Origin: Variovorax sp. PBL-H6
GTDB taxonomy: Bacteria > Pseudomonadota > Gammaproteobacteria > Burkholderiales > Burkholderiaceae_C
Direction: 5' to 3'
DNA length: 64,000 nucleotides
Assembly (NCBI RefSeq): GCF_901827155.1
Contig: NZ_LR594659.1
Coordinates: 682,001 to 746,000, forward strand
Positions 36,506 through 44,698 of this stretch are shown here, piece by piece. Every line of letters starts with the position of its first letter. The first letter of the stretch is position 1. Below the pieces are notes generated by a model. The model had not been told where the DNA came from. It searched no databases and worked only from the letters and a program-made list of their open reading frames with translations. Both the position numbers and the translations under genes were made by a program.

Positions 36506-37216
36506 ATGACGCGACTGAAGCACAAGCTGAGCGAACCGCCATTGCCCCCCGAGCGCGGAGTCAAGGCAGCGACCTTCAAGCTGCTGCTCGACACCGCCAT
36601 GGACATCATCCAGGAGAGCGGCCATATCCCTTCGGTGGCGGAAGCGGCGGCCCGCTCGAAGGTCTCGCGCGCGACGGCGTATCGCTACTTCCCGAGCCGC
36701 AGCGCGCTGGTCACGGCGGTCATCGACAGCTCGCTGGGGCCGGTGCGCAAGCTGGCCTCCGACAACCCGAGCGGCCGCGAGCGGGTGCACGAGCTGTTCG
36801 TGCAGACCTTCCCCCGCTTCAAGGAATTCGAGGCCCAGCTGCGCGCCGCGGCGCAGCTGTCGCTCGAGCAGTGGGGGCTGGAGCGCGCCGGGCTGCTGGA
36901 GGAGGAGCCGTACCGGCGCGGCCACCGGGTGCGCATCCTCGAGCACGCAATCCAGCCTTTGGTGCCGCAGCTCCGGCCCGCCGTTCGCAAGCGCCTGCAC
37001 CATGCCCTGTCGGTGGTCTACGGCATCGAGCCCTACGTGATCCTGAAGGACATCTGGGGCCTGCAAGACCGCGAGGTCGAACGCACCGCGCTGTGGATGG
37101 CCGATGCGCTGATCGACGCCGCGCTGCGCGAGTCGGAGCAGAAGCCGGCGCCGAGCGGCCGCCCGAAGCCCAACGGTGCGCGGGTATCAGCAGCGGCCGC
37201 GGCAAAGCGCCGTTGA
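36506..37216 (+). CDS. TetR/AcrR family transcriptional regulator
   Basis: A 236-residue regulator. The N-terminal helix-turn-helix is at about residues 20-70 (FKLLLDTAMDIIQESGHIPSVAEAAARSKVSRATAYRYFPSRSALVTAV). The ligand-binding domain follows, ending in a basic Pro/Ala-rich tail. Start ATG 36506 (MTRLKHKLSEPPLPPERG); the frame is open further upstream but overlaps the promoter region. Its divergence from the FAH-Liv operon and the palindrome at 36409 make it the probable repressor of that operon, derepressed by substrate. Confidence 0.9.
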   Translation: MTRLKHKLSEPPLPPERGVKAATFKLLLDTAMDIIQESGHIPSVAEAAARSKVSRATAYRYFPSRSALVTAVIDSSLGPVRKLASDNPSGRERVHELFVQTFPRFKEFEAQLRAAAQLSLEQWGLERAGLLEEEPYRRGHRVRILEHAIQPLVPQLRPAVRKRLHHALSVVYGIEPYVILKDIWGLQDREVERTALWMADALIDAALRESEQKPAPSGRPKPNGARVSAAAAAKRR

Positions 37217-37251
37217 ACGCGGCCGAAGTTGCGCCGGAGTTCTGCCTGAAC

Positions 37252-38250
37252 ATGACCGAAGTCACCCCGTCCGCTGCCTGGTACGACGCGCAGTACAACA
37301 ACCGCGCGCGCATCCCCGGGCATCCCGAGATCCTGCAGTACTGGGCCGACGCTTCGGCTCGCGCGTACGCGCGGCCGGGCTGGGTGCTCGATCTCCCTTA
37401 CGGGAACGGTGCCGGCGAGCGGGTCGATGTGCTGGCTGCCACGCAGCCCGGCGCGCCCGTGCTGGTCTATATCCACGGCGGTTACTGGCGCGCGCTGGAC
37501 AAGCGCGACCAGAGCTTCGTGGCGCCGCCGTTCGCCGACGCGGGTGCGATGGTCGTGCTTGCCAACTACGCGCTCTGCCCGGCGGTCACGATCGAGCACA
37601 TCGTGCTGCAGCTGGTGCGGGCCCTCGCCTGGGTCCATCGCCATGCGCAGGCGCATGGCGGCGATCCGGCCCGGATCGTGGTGGCAGGCCATTCCGCGGG
37701 CGGGCACCTGGCGACGATGCTGCTGGCCTGCGACTGGAAGGCCGTGGCGCCGGACTTGCCGGTGGACCTGGTGAAGTCGGTGCTCTCGATCTCCGGCCTG
37801 TACGAACTCGAGCCGCTGCGGCATGCGCCCTTCCTGGCTGGGGACATCGGGCTGACCGAGGCGTCGGCCCTGCGACTGAGTCCTGCGGCCATGCCCGCGC
37901 CCTTGCAAGGCTTGCTGGTGACCGTGGTGGGTGGCGACGAAAGCGAGGAGTTCCATCGCCAAGTCGAGCTGATCGGACGTGCCTGGAGCCCGCGCGTCAT
38001 TGCGGCGGAACGCGTGCCCGGGCGCAATCACATGGATGTTCTGAATGAGTTGGCGGACCCGAGTTCGCGAACGCATGGGCTGACCATGGAGCTGCTGGGA
38101 TTGGAGGACCTTCAGCATGTGGCGCAAACGCGATGGACCCGGGTGGTAGAAACCGGCAACACGGTGACCTGGGACGACGCCAGGCAGCGGCTGAGAGCGC
38201 GAGCCGCGAGACAGCCTTCTACAGGACCTCTCGCGCGCAAGCTCCGTTGA
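37252..38250 (+). CDS. Alpha/beta hydrolase, arylformamidase-like
   Basis: A 332-residue hydrolase. The oxyanion motif is HGGYWRALDKRDQSF, the nucleophile motif AGHSAGGH, the acid region VVGGDESEEF and the His in GRNHMDVL. HGGYW followed by this arrangement resembles kynurenine formamidases. The C-terminus (about 45 residues after ELLGLEDL) is longer than usual and basic. It is co-directional with tetR (36 bp gap) and may belong to the same regulon. Confidence 0.87.
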   Translation: MTEVTPSAAWYDAQYNNRARIPGHPEILQYWADASARAYARPGWVLDLPYGNGAGERVDVLAATQPGAPVLVYIHGGYWRALDKRDQSFVAPPFADAGAMVVLANYALCPAVTIEHIVLQLVRALAWVHRHAQAHGGDPARIVVAGHSAGGHLATMLLACDWKAVAPDLPVDLVKSVLSISGLYELEPLRHAPFLAGDIGLTEASALRLSPAAMPAPLQGLLVTVVGGDESEEFHRQVELIGRAWSPRVIAAERVPGRNHMDVLNELADPSSRTHGLTMELLGLEDLQHVAQTRWTRVVETGNTVTWDDARQRLRARAARQPSTGPLARKLR

Positions 38251-38277
38251 CAGCGGGCGCTCGGGCAGGGGCCGCCC

Positions 38278-38303
38278 AAAAAAAAGACCGCCCGAGGGCG
38301 GTC
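38278..38303 (-). terminator. Intrinsic terminator of tctBA
   Basis: GACCGCCC-GA-GGGCGGTC (38286-38303) is a perfect inverted repeat. On the minus strand it is followed by eight T (complement of A run 38278-38285). It lies 20 bp beyond the tctA stop, in the convergent gap with the hydrolase gene. Confidence 0.88.
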
Positions 38304-38323
38304 GTCGTGGTCTGCAAGTTCGC

Positions 38324-39835
38324 TCAATCCTCCACGAATGCCTCTTCCCGCTTGGCCTTGATCGAAGGCAGCAGCACGATCCCCAGCAGCAGCAGCGCCG
38401 CAACCAGCAACCCCGCCGACAGCGGCCGCGACACGAACACGCTCCAGGTCCCGCGCGACAGCAGCAGCGCGCGGCGCAGGTTCTCTTCCATCATCGGCCC
38501 CAGGATGAAGCCCAGCAGCAGCGGTGCCGGCTCGGTGCGCAGCTTGAGGAAGGTGTAGCCGATGAAGCCGAAGATCGCGACCATCCACACGTCGAAGGTG
38601 TTGTTGTTGGTCGAGTACACGCCGATGGCGCAGAACAGCACGATGGCCGGGAACAGGAACTTGTAGGGCACCGTCAGCAGCTTGATCCACATGCCGATCA
38701 GCGGCAGGTTCAGGATGATCAGCATCGCGTTGCCGATCCACATCGAGGCGATCAGGCCCCAGAAGAGCTCCGGGTTGCTGGTCATCACCTGCGGGCCGGG
38801 CTGGATGTTGTGGATGGTCATCGCGCCCACCATCAGCGCCATCACCGCGTTGGGCGGGATGCCCAGCGTCAGCAGCGGGATGAAGGAGGTCTGGGCACCG
38901 GCGTTGTTGGCCGACTCGGGTGAGGCCACGCCGCGGATGTTGCCCTTGCCGAAGGCGATCTCGCCGGGGCGCATCTTGATCTTCTTCTCCAACGCATAGG
39001 CCGCAAAGGCCGCCAGCAGCGCGCCACCGCCGGGCAGGATGCCCAGCGCCGAGCCCAGCGCGGTGCCGCGCAGCACTGCAGGCGCCATGTTCTTGAAGTC
39101 CTCCTTGGTGGGCCACAGGCCCTTGACCTTGGAGGTGAACACCTCGCGCTCGTCATCGGGCTGCGAGAGGTTGCCGATGATCTCGCCGTACCCGAACACG
39201 CCCATGGCGATCACCACGAAGCCGATGCCGTCGGTCAGCTCGGGGATGTCGAAGCTGAAGCGCGCCACGCCCGAGTTCACGTCGGTGCCGACGATGCCCA
39301 GCAGCAGGCCCAGCACGATCATCGCCACGGCCTTGAGGAGCGAGCCGGAGGCCAGCACCACGGCGCCGATCAGGCCCAGGATCATCAGCGAGAAGTATTC
39401 GGCCGGGCCGAACTTGAAGGCGAGCTCGGTCAGTGGCGGCGCGAAGGCGGCCAGGATCAGCGTGCCGACGCAGCCTGCGAAGAAGGAGCCCAGCCCGGCT
39501 GCCGCGAGCGCGGGCCCTGCGCGTCCCTGCCGGGCCATCTGGTAGCCGTCGATGCAGGTCACCACCGAGGACGATTCACCTGGCAGGTTGACCAGGATGG
39601 CGGTGGTGGAGCCGCCGTACTGCGCCCCGTAGTAGATGCCCGCGAGCATGATGAGGGCCGATACGGGTGGCAGCGCGTAGGTGGCCGGCAGCAGCATGGC
39701 GATGGTCGCCACCGGGCCGATGCCGGGGAGCACGCCGATCAGCGTGCCCAGGATGCACCCGACGAGGCAATACAGCAGGTTGGTGAAGGTAAAGGCGACG
39801 CCGAAGCCGGTCGCCAGGTTGTGGATCAGGTCCAT
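38324..39835 (-). CDS. tctA: Tripartite tricarboxylate transporter permease TctA
   Basis: A 503-residue large membrane subunit with about 11-12 hydrophobic segments. The TctA signature GTLIGVLPGIGPVATIAMLLP is near the N-terminus, followed by YYGAQYGGSTTAILVNLPGESSSVVT and, in the second half, a related repeat GILPGGGALLAAFAAYALEKK. It moves a carboxylate delivered by a periplasmic TctC/Bug protein. tctB is immediately upstream; no tctC is adjacent. The binding protein could be the orphan Bug gene at 58.5 kb or another elsewhere. Confidence 0.95.
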   Translation of the reverse strand: MDLIHNLATGFGVAFTFTNLLYCLVGCILGTLIGVLPGIGPVATIAMLLPATYALPPVSALIMLAGIYYGAQYGGSTTAILVNLPGESSSVVTCIDGYQMARQGRAGPALAAAGLGSFFAGCVGTLILAAFAPPLTELAFKFGPAEYFSLMILGLIGAVVLASGSLLKAVAMIVLGLLLGIVGTDVNSGVARFSFDIPELTDGIGFVVIAMGVFGYGEIIGNLSQPDDEREVFTSKVKGLWPTKEDFKNMAPAVLRGTALGSALGILPGGGALLAAFAAYALEKKIKMRPGEIAFGKGNIRGVASPESANNAGAQTSFIPLLTLGIPPNAVMALMVGAMTIHNIQPGPQVMTSNPELFWGLIASMWIGNAMLIILNLPLIGMWIKLLTVPYKFLFPAIVLFCAIGVYSTNNNTFDVWMVAIFGFIGYTFLKLRTEPAPLLLGFILGPMMEENLRRALLLSRGTWSVFVSRPLSAGLLVAALLLLGIVLLPSIKAKREEAFVED

Positions 39836-39848
39836 GGCGTTGTCGTCC

Positions 39849-40337
39849 TCAGCCGGAAATGAAGGTTGGCCAGACCTGGATCTGGAGCTTGAGCGCCCAG
39901 ATGAAGGCCACGTAGCTGCCGGCCGCCAGGATGGTGGCGAGCACCAGCACGTCGCGCAGCTTGAAATGTGCGCCGGCCAGGCTGGAGATGATCGTCAGGG
40001 CGTAGATCGCGATGATCAAGCCCATGGCTGGCAGGCCGATGGAGGGGAGGCCGCCGAGCAGCACGCCGAACGCGAGGTTGGCGCCGAGCACGAAAGCCAG
40101 CGGCTTCCATGCCCACTTGCCGATCTTCTCGCCGTCGGCTGTTTCGATGACCAGGCCCTGGAACATGATGCCGGCGCCGAGGATGGCCAGCAGGATGCCC
40201 AGCATGAGCGGGAAATAGCCGGGGCCCATGCGGGCGCCGTCTCCGATGTTGTAGCTGGTGGAGCCGATGGCAAAGCTCCCTCCGACCACAGTGAACATGA
40301 CTCCCGAATAGAAGTCAGCCTGACTCTTGATACGCAT
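39849..40337 (-). CDS. tctB: Tripartite tricarboxylate transporter small subunit TctB
   Basis: A 162-residue membrane protein with four hydrophobic segments. It has typical TctB features: an N-terminal segment with DFYSGVMFTVVGGSFAIGS, the conserved RMGPGYFPLMLGILLAILG, and a second half FVLGANLAFGVLLGGLPSIGLPAMG. It is the upstream partner of tctA (13 bp gap). Upstream lies more than 1.2 kb of repeat-rich DNA without genes. Confidence 0.93.
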   Translation of the reverse strand: MRIKSQADFYSGVMFTVVGGSFAIGSTSYNIGDGARMGPGYFPLMLGILLAILGAGIMFQGLVIETADGEKIGKWAWKPLAFVLGANLAFGVLLGGLPSIGLPAMGLIIAIYALTIISSLAGAHFKLRDVLVLATILAAGSYVAFIWALKLQIQVWPTFISG

Positions 40338-40449
40338 TGTCTCGATCCTCGTAGTGAACCCTACGAGGGTCGTCGGGGGCGGCTGACTGCTGGCTGACCG
40401 GTACTGTACGGACTTCCACGTATCGGGCTTGGGTCACTTCTCCCTCTTT

Positions 40450-40485
40450 CTCTCCCATTCGCTTTGGGAGAGGGCTGGATGAGGG
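40450..40485 (+). repeat. CTCTCCC/GGGAGAG palindromic unit, third copy
   Basis: CTCTCCCATTCGCTTTGGGAGAG followed by GGCTGGATGAGGG matches the units at 26327 and 30637. As at 30.6 kb it lies just before (35 bp) an inverted-repeat element end. Confidence 0.7.
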
Positions 40486-40887
40486 TACTGGTCTTCTGTT
40501 TGTACGTTGCGCTTGTTCGGGGGCTGGAGCCGGGGGTTCGTCCCGGCGGCCGAGTCACTTTCTTTTGCTTCGCCAAAAGAAAGTAACCAAAGAAAAGGCG
40601 ACCCCACTGCGCGTGACCCTCCGCTTCGCTACGGGCAACCTGCGGTGCTCGCTTTTCGCGGGGTCCGCGCAAACTCGCTGCGCTCAAACACGCGCGGCCC
40701 TGATCCGCGAAAAGCTCCGCTCCTCGGCACGCGCAGAGGGGATGGGGAACCGCTCGGGCCATCGCTTAGCTCGGCCAACAACGGCCTCGCTGCGCGAGGC
40801 CTTGAACAAGTGCAAGAGCATGCGCGTGTGGCAGTGCATGCGCCAGCGCACGAGCACGAGCAGAGCAGAGCAGAGCAGAGCACGATC

Positions 40888-40941
40888 ATGAGCATGAGCA
40901 TGAGCATGAGCATGAGCATGAGCATGAGCATGAGCATGAGC
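40888..40941 (+). repeat. Hexanucleotide microsatellite (ATGAGC)x9
   Basis: Nine uninterrupted ATGAGC units, preceded by (CAGAG)x4 at about 40861-40880. It lies at the centre of the 40.5-41.3 kb inverted-repeat element. Such perfect arrays are rare in GC-rich bacterial chromosomes and can change length by slippage. Confidence 0.95.
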
Positions 40942-40970
40942 ACAAGCGAGCAGAAGCAAAGCAGAAGCAC

Positions 40971-41000
40971 GTGCGTGTGCGTGTGCGTGTGCGTGTGCGT
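40971..41000 (+). repeat. Hexanucleotide microsatellite (GTGCGT)x5
   Basis: Five GTGCGT units, 29 bp after the ATGAGC array and within the same element. The alternating purine-pyrimidine GT/GC sequence could also adopt Z-DNA under supercoiling (inference). Confidence 0.95.
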
Positions 41001-41344
41001 GAGTGTCAGCATGAGCAAGGGCCAGAAGCTCACGTCAAACTGCATTCCACACAAGTACGCGCCATGGCGCGTTGGAGTTCAAATCCCCTCTGGCCGCGCC
41101 GAGGAGCGCAGCTTTTCGCGGAAAAAGGGCCGCGCGTGTTTGAGCCGCAGGCGAGTTTGCGCGGACCCCGCGAAAAGCGAGCACCGCAGGTTGCCCGTAG
41201 CGAAGCGGAGGGTCGCGGCCAGTGGGGTCGCCTTTTCTTTGGTTACTTTCTTTTGGCGAAGCAAAAGAAAGTGACTCGGCTGCCGGGACGACGCCCCGGC
41301 TCCAGCCTCAATCCAACGGCAACGTACGAAATGAAGCGCGAAAC

Positions 41345-41414
41345 GAGTGCCAGTCGGCCTGCAGCCTGTTGGTGATCCACATCTTCTCGCCGCTGCTGAT
41401 GAGGTAGTGATCTG
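41345..41414 (-). pseudogene. Possible acyl-CoA dehydrogenase fragment
   Basis: The minus-strand translation reads TDHYLISSGEKMWITNRLQADW, resembling the conserved GxxKMWITN...QADW block of acyl-CoA dehydrogenases. The similarity is lost on both sides; at the low-coordinate side it breaks near the end of the inverted-repeat element. About 23 codons only, so this may be a relic left by the repeat insertion or a chance match. Confidence 0.35.
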
Positions 41415-41472
41415 TCGATGTTCGTGGAAGCGCGGCCCGGGCGCGCCGGTGGCGCCTGATCGACGACGCTTG

Positions 41473-41556
41473 TCAAGGCGCGCCTGCTGCCTTGGGCTCA
41501 TCCAGTGCGCGCCCGGTCAGGCCACCCACCCAGAGGATGAAGATCAGCACCGTCAA
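41473..41556 (-). other. 27-codon hydrophobic frame immediately after the SMP-30-like stop
   Basis: Directly after the stop at 41557-41559 and in the same frame, TTG/GTG codons open LTVLIFILWVGGLTGRALDEP and end at TGA (41473-41475). It has one membrane-like segment of about 13 residues. It could be a mini-protein, a readthrough extension or the tail of a lost membrane protein. No ribosome site distinguishes these. Confidence 0.3.
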
Positions 41557-43212
41557 TCAGCGCTGCGGCCGAATTCGATAGAGCCCGTTGTCGCGGTCGG
41601 CCGACAGGTAGATGGTGCCGTCGGCGCCCACCGCCACGCCTGTCGGCACATACGAGGGCGGCAGGCCCGCGCCGCCGGGCAGGCCGATCGGCAGGTTCTC
41701 GGCGACGGTGCGGCGCGTGCCGTTCGCAGGGTCGATCTCCACCAGCCGCCGCGCCGCACTCTCCGCGACGATGAAGCTGCCCCAGGGCGTCTGGGCCAGG
41801 CCTTCGGGCAGCGCCAGGCCATTGGCGACGACGCGCAGCGGCGCGCTGGCATCCAGCGGAATGCGCGTGAGCTTGCCAGCGGCCTCCGTCAGGTAGAGCG
41901 CGCCATCGCGGCCCAGCACCATCTGCACCGGCCCGCCCAGTCCGCTGGCGATCAGCTGCCGGGTCTCGAACTTCGGGCCGCTCGCACGCGTCACGCTGCC
42001 GGTGGCGATCTCGGCGTAGAGCAGGCTGCCGTCGGCCATCGGGATCGCATCCACCGGCGCCTTGAGGCCGTGCAGCACGGCGGTGGTCTGGAAGGTCTTG
42101 CGGTCCACCACCTGCACCGATCCGGTGAACCAGGAGGACAGCGCGATGCGCGAGGCCGACAGCCCCACGCCGAACGGGTACTCGAGCTCCGGATCGCGCT
42201 GCATGCGGAAGATGTCGCGCACCTCGCCGGTCTGCGCATCGACCTCGCGGAAGCCGAAGACATCGGCCACGAAGAGCGAGTCGCCATCGATCTTGAGGCC
42301 GGCCGGCACCGCGAGCTTGCCGCCGGTCAGCAGTCGGGAGGTGCCGGTCTCGGGCTCGAAGGCCTCGATCGAGTTGTCGGCCATGTTCGAGACGTAGATC
42401 GTCCCCTCGGGCGCGATCGCGAGGTTGTCGAGGGAGGGCTTGAACCGCTTCGCGACCGTCTTGCGCCCGCTGGCGAGCTCGATGCGCACCAGCTCCCCGC
42501 TGCGGGCGTCGACCACCCAGAGATTGCCCTTGCCGTCGAGGTTGGCAGCGGCCGGGACCTGGAAGCCCTCGGCGATCACCGTGAGCCTGCCATCGGCCGG
42601 ATCGATCTTCACCACCTGGCCCTTGAACCAGAGCGGGCCGTAGAGCAGGCCGTCCGGCCCCACCTCGAAGCCGTTGAAGCCGCCCATGTCCTTCCTGATC
42701 AGGCGCGGCGGCTTCTGGCCGGCAACGTCGATCTCCCAAAGTGCATCGCCGAGGAAGACCTGCGAGGCGTAGAGCTTGCCGTTGCGGCGGTCGAAATCGA
42801 GCGAGTTGATGCCGGGCAGGTCCTTGGCGAGCACGCGCATCGGCGCGCCGTCGTGCTCGCGCAGGCGCACCATGCCCGTCAGGTAGTTGGTCCAGGCGAG
42901 CTCGCCGTGCGGGCCGATCGCGATGTCGTCGGCCTGGCCATCGGGCGCGTCGATCAGTACGCGCGCCGCGCCGGTGCCGCGGTCGACGGCCCATAGCTGG
43001 CTGCCGACCACCGTGCCGGCGAGCAGGCGGCCCTGGCGGTCGATTGCGAGGCCGTGGACGCCGGAGAAGGAGGAGGGCGCCACCAGCGCCTCGGGCGGGC
43101 CCCAGCTCGCGGGGCGGGTGGGCGCGGAGGCAACGGTGCGCGGGGCGGGAACAGTGCAGGCGCCGAGGGCGAGCACCGAAGCGAGCAGGGCGGCGACGAA
43201 AACGCGTGGCAC
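41557..43212 (-). CDS. SMP-30/gluconolactonase-like beta-propeller lipoprotein
   Basis: A 551-residue predicted lipoprotein. The signal is FVAALLASVLALGAC with lipobox LGAC (Cys about residue 19). It is followed by repeated beta-propeller blades in two halves (GVHGLAIDRQGRLLAGT, INSLDFDRRNGKLYA, GFNGFEVGPDGLLYGP, NLDGKGNLWVVDARSGELVRI, DNLAIAPEGTIYVSNM, TGVAVGADGTIYLSADRDNGLYRI). It probably binds or hydrolyses a lactone or acts as a scaffold in the periplasm. No ATG suits the signal peptide; GTG at 43212 has GGAG six bases upstream and starts 16 bp after the coaX stop, so this start is chosen. Confidence 0.85.
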   Translation of the reverse strand: MPRVFVAALLASVLALGACTVPAPRTVASAPTRPASWGPPEALVAPSSFSGVHGLAIDRQGRLLAGTVVGSQLWAVDRGTGAARVLIDAPDGQADDIAIGPHGELAWTNYLTGMVRLREHDGAPMRVLAKDLPGINSLDFDRRNGKLYASQVFLGDALWEIDVAGQKPPRLIRKDMGGFNGFEVGPDGLLYGPLWFKGQVVKIDPADGRLTVIAEGFQVPAAANLDGKGNLWVVDARSGELVRIELASGRKTVAKRFKPSLDNLAIAPEGTIYVSNMADNSIEAFEPETGTSRLLTGGKLAVPAGLKIDGDSLFVADVFGFREVDAQTGEVRDIFRMQRDPELEYPFGVGLSASRIALSSWFTGSVQVVDRKTFQTTAVLHGLKAPVDAIPMADGSLLYAEIATGSVTRASGPKFETRQLIASGLGGPVQMVLGRDGALYLTEAAGKLTRIPLDASAPLRVVANGLALPEGLAQTPWGSFIVAESAARRLVEIDPANGTRRTVAENLPIGLPGGAGLPPSYVPTGVAVGADGTIYLSADRDNGLYRIRPQR

Positions 43213-43228
43213 TTCCGGCTCCAAGTCA

Positions 43229-44002
43229 TCAGGACGCCAGCAGGCGCTCCTGCGCGATTGCCAGCAGCCCATCCATGATCAAGCTGTCCACCAGCTCGAA
43301 GTTCCCGTTCATGCTCGGGGCCATCTTCCATGCCGCGCCGCCGGTCATGTAGCAGGCCGGCTCGGCCCCGCAGTGCGCGCGCACATGCTGCACCATGCGC
43401 TCCACTGCCCCGGCGATGGCATAGGTGCCGCCGCTGGTCAGCGCGTCGCTGGTGTTGGTGGGGAACTCGCGCACGTCGCCGGTGGGCACGTGCAGGCCGG
43501 CGGTGCCCGACTCGAGGGCACGCAGCATGATGCCGTGGCCCGGCAGGATCAGGCCGCCGAGGAACTTGCCATGGACATCCACCGCCTCCACCGTGACGGC
43601 GGTGCCGATCATCACGACGACCATCGGGCGCGCCGGACCCTGGGCGAGCATGCGGTGGTGCGCGCCGATCATCGCAACCCAGCGATCGGCACCCAGGCGC
43701 GTCGGATGGTCGTAGCCGTTGACGATCCCGGCCTCGGCTGCGCTCGAGACCACCCAGCGCGGCGAGCAGTCGAAGCGCTCGACGACCTGTTCTTCCGCAC
43801 GCCGCCGCACCGCATCACCGGCCACCGCGCAGCCCAGCATCGACGAGGGCCCCGGCAGCTCGGCCCAAGGCCCGTCGGCCAGCCGTTCGATGTGGTCGAG
43901 GAACTCGGCGCCATGCGCCAGCAACGATGCACCCGGCCTGGCTGCGTCGTAGAGCGACCACTTGAGCCGGGTGTTGCCGATGTCGATCGCGAGGAATGCC
44001 AT
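43229..44002 (-). CDS. coaX: Type III pantothenate kinase
   Basis: A 257-residue ASKHA-fold kinase for the first step of CoA synthesis. Motifs are [13 protein letters not shown] (phosphate-binding start), [46 protein letters not shown] and GPxxTGD-type LHVPTGDV. An ATG three codons earlier (44011) is possible; homologues usually begin at MAFLAID. It is followed directly by the beta-propeller lipoprotein gene. Confidence 0.95.
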   Translation of the reverse strand: MAFLAIDIGNTRLKWSLYDAARPGASLLAHGAEFLDHIERLADGPWAELPGPSSMLGCAVAGDAVRRRAEEQVVERFDCSPRWVVSSAAEAGIVNGYDHPTRLGADRWVAMIGAHHRMLAQGPARPMVVVMIGTAVTVEAVDVHGKFLGGLILPGHGIMLRALESGTAGLHVPTGDVREFPTNTSDALTSGGTYAIAGAVERMVQHVRAHCGAEPACYMTGGAAWKMAPSMNGNFELVDSLIMDGLLAIAQERLLAS

Positions 44003-44122
44003 GCGGGGCATTATTGCGGCTTGTCCTGACCGATGGTTGCAGTTCCGATGCCCGCCTACGCGGGGCCGTCACGGCCTGCCGTTACAGTGGGCCTCCCTCA
44101 ACCAAGGCACAAGGAGAAACCC

Positions 44123-44587
44123 ATGGGATTGCTCAGTTTCATCAAGGAGGCAGGAGAAAAGCTCTTCGGCGGCTCGTCCGCGCACGCCGCCGAGCCGGAT
44201 GCCAACAAGGTGGCAGGCGATGCCATCAAGACCTACATCGAGACGCAGAACCTCGGCCTCACCAACCTCGAAGTGACCTACGTCGCCGCCGAAGGCCTGG
44301 TAACGCTCAAGGGCAACGCGCCTTCGCAGGAAGCCAGCGAAAAGGCCACGCTGGCCGCGGGCAACGTGGCCAATGTGACGAAGGTCGACAACCAGCTCGT
44401 CGCGCCCGCAGCCGACCCGGCGCAGTACCACGACGTGGTGAAGGGCGACACGCTCTCGGCCATTTCCAAGAAGTACTACGGCGACGCGAACAAGTACAAC
44501 GCGATCTTCGAGGCCAACAAGCCGATGCTGAGCCACCCGGACAAGATCTATCCGGGGCAGAAGCTGCGGATTCCCCCGCTGAAGTGA
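44123..44587 (+). CDS. lysM: BON-LysM protein (LysM/Kbp-like)
   Basis: A 154-residue protein. After MGLLSFIKEAGEKLFGG there is a BON domain (about residues 28-92: KTYIETQNLGLTNLEVTYVAAEGLVTLKGNAPSQEASEKA) and a C-terminal LysM domain (about 100-153: YHDVVKGDTLSAISKKYYGDANKYNAIFEANKPMLSHPDKIYPGQKLRIP). No signal peptide is apparent. E. coli Kbp (YgaU) with this layout binds potassium in the cytoplasm. A strong AAGGAG precedes the start. Confidence 0.93.
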   Translation: MGLLSFIKEAGEKLFGGSSAHAAEPDANKVAGDAIKTYIETQNLGLTNLEVTYVAAEGLVTLKGNAPSQEASEKATLAAGNVANVTKVDNQLVAPAADPAQYHDVVKGDTLSAISKKYYGDANKYNAIFEANKPMLSHPDKIYPGQKLRIPPLK

Positions 44588-44602
44588 GCGCATAGCGCAC
44601 AG

Positions 44603-44634
44603 GCAGCCGCGGCCCCGCCGCCCGCCGCGGCTGC
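44603..44634 (+). terminator. GC-rich hairpin after the BON-LysM gene
   Basis: GCAGCCGCGGC (44603-44613) and GCCGCGGCTGC (44624-44634) are exact complements with a 10-base loop, 16 bp after the stop. There is no T run, so termination would be weak or Rho-assisted. It lies in the convergent gap with the rhodanese gene. Confidence 0.4.
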
Positions 44635-44698
44635 AACGCCGTCGATCGATCGGCTCACAAGAAATTGCGCGTATGCAGGGCGGACGCTTTTCCTGCGC

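Larger units (their letters stand above)
40520..41309. repeat. 790-bp compound element: inverted pair of the 30.7-kb repeat around microsatellites
   Basis: The left arm (40520-40745, plus orientation) and right arm (41039-41309, minus orientation) are copies of the 30707-31035 element, with outer ends GGCTGGAGCCGGGG and CCCCGGCTCCAGCC. The right arm matches the 30.7-kb copy base for base by eye over about 270 bp; the left arm is diverged. The centre (40746-41038) holds unique DNA plus simple repeats. A frame open right through it (40507-41274) encodes only low-complexity Met-Ser and Cys-Val runs and is not a credible gene. No transposase is present. With the flanks, this accounts for most of the gene-free 40338-41472. 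Confidence 0.8.

Noticed and set aside
40860..41005. Possible CRISPR-like array
   Set aside because: Units are 5-6 bp simple repeats without spacers, and no cas genes are present in the window.
40507..41274. 255-codon frame with (Met-Ser)9 and (Cys-Val)5 runs
   Set aside because: It is a by-product of hexanucleotide microsatellites and repeat arms; there is no ribosome site or domain, and the same repeat reads as unrelated frames elsewhere.
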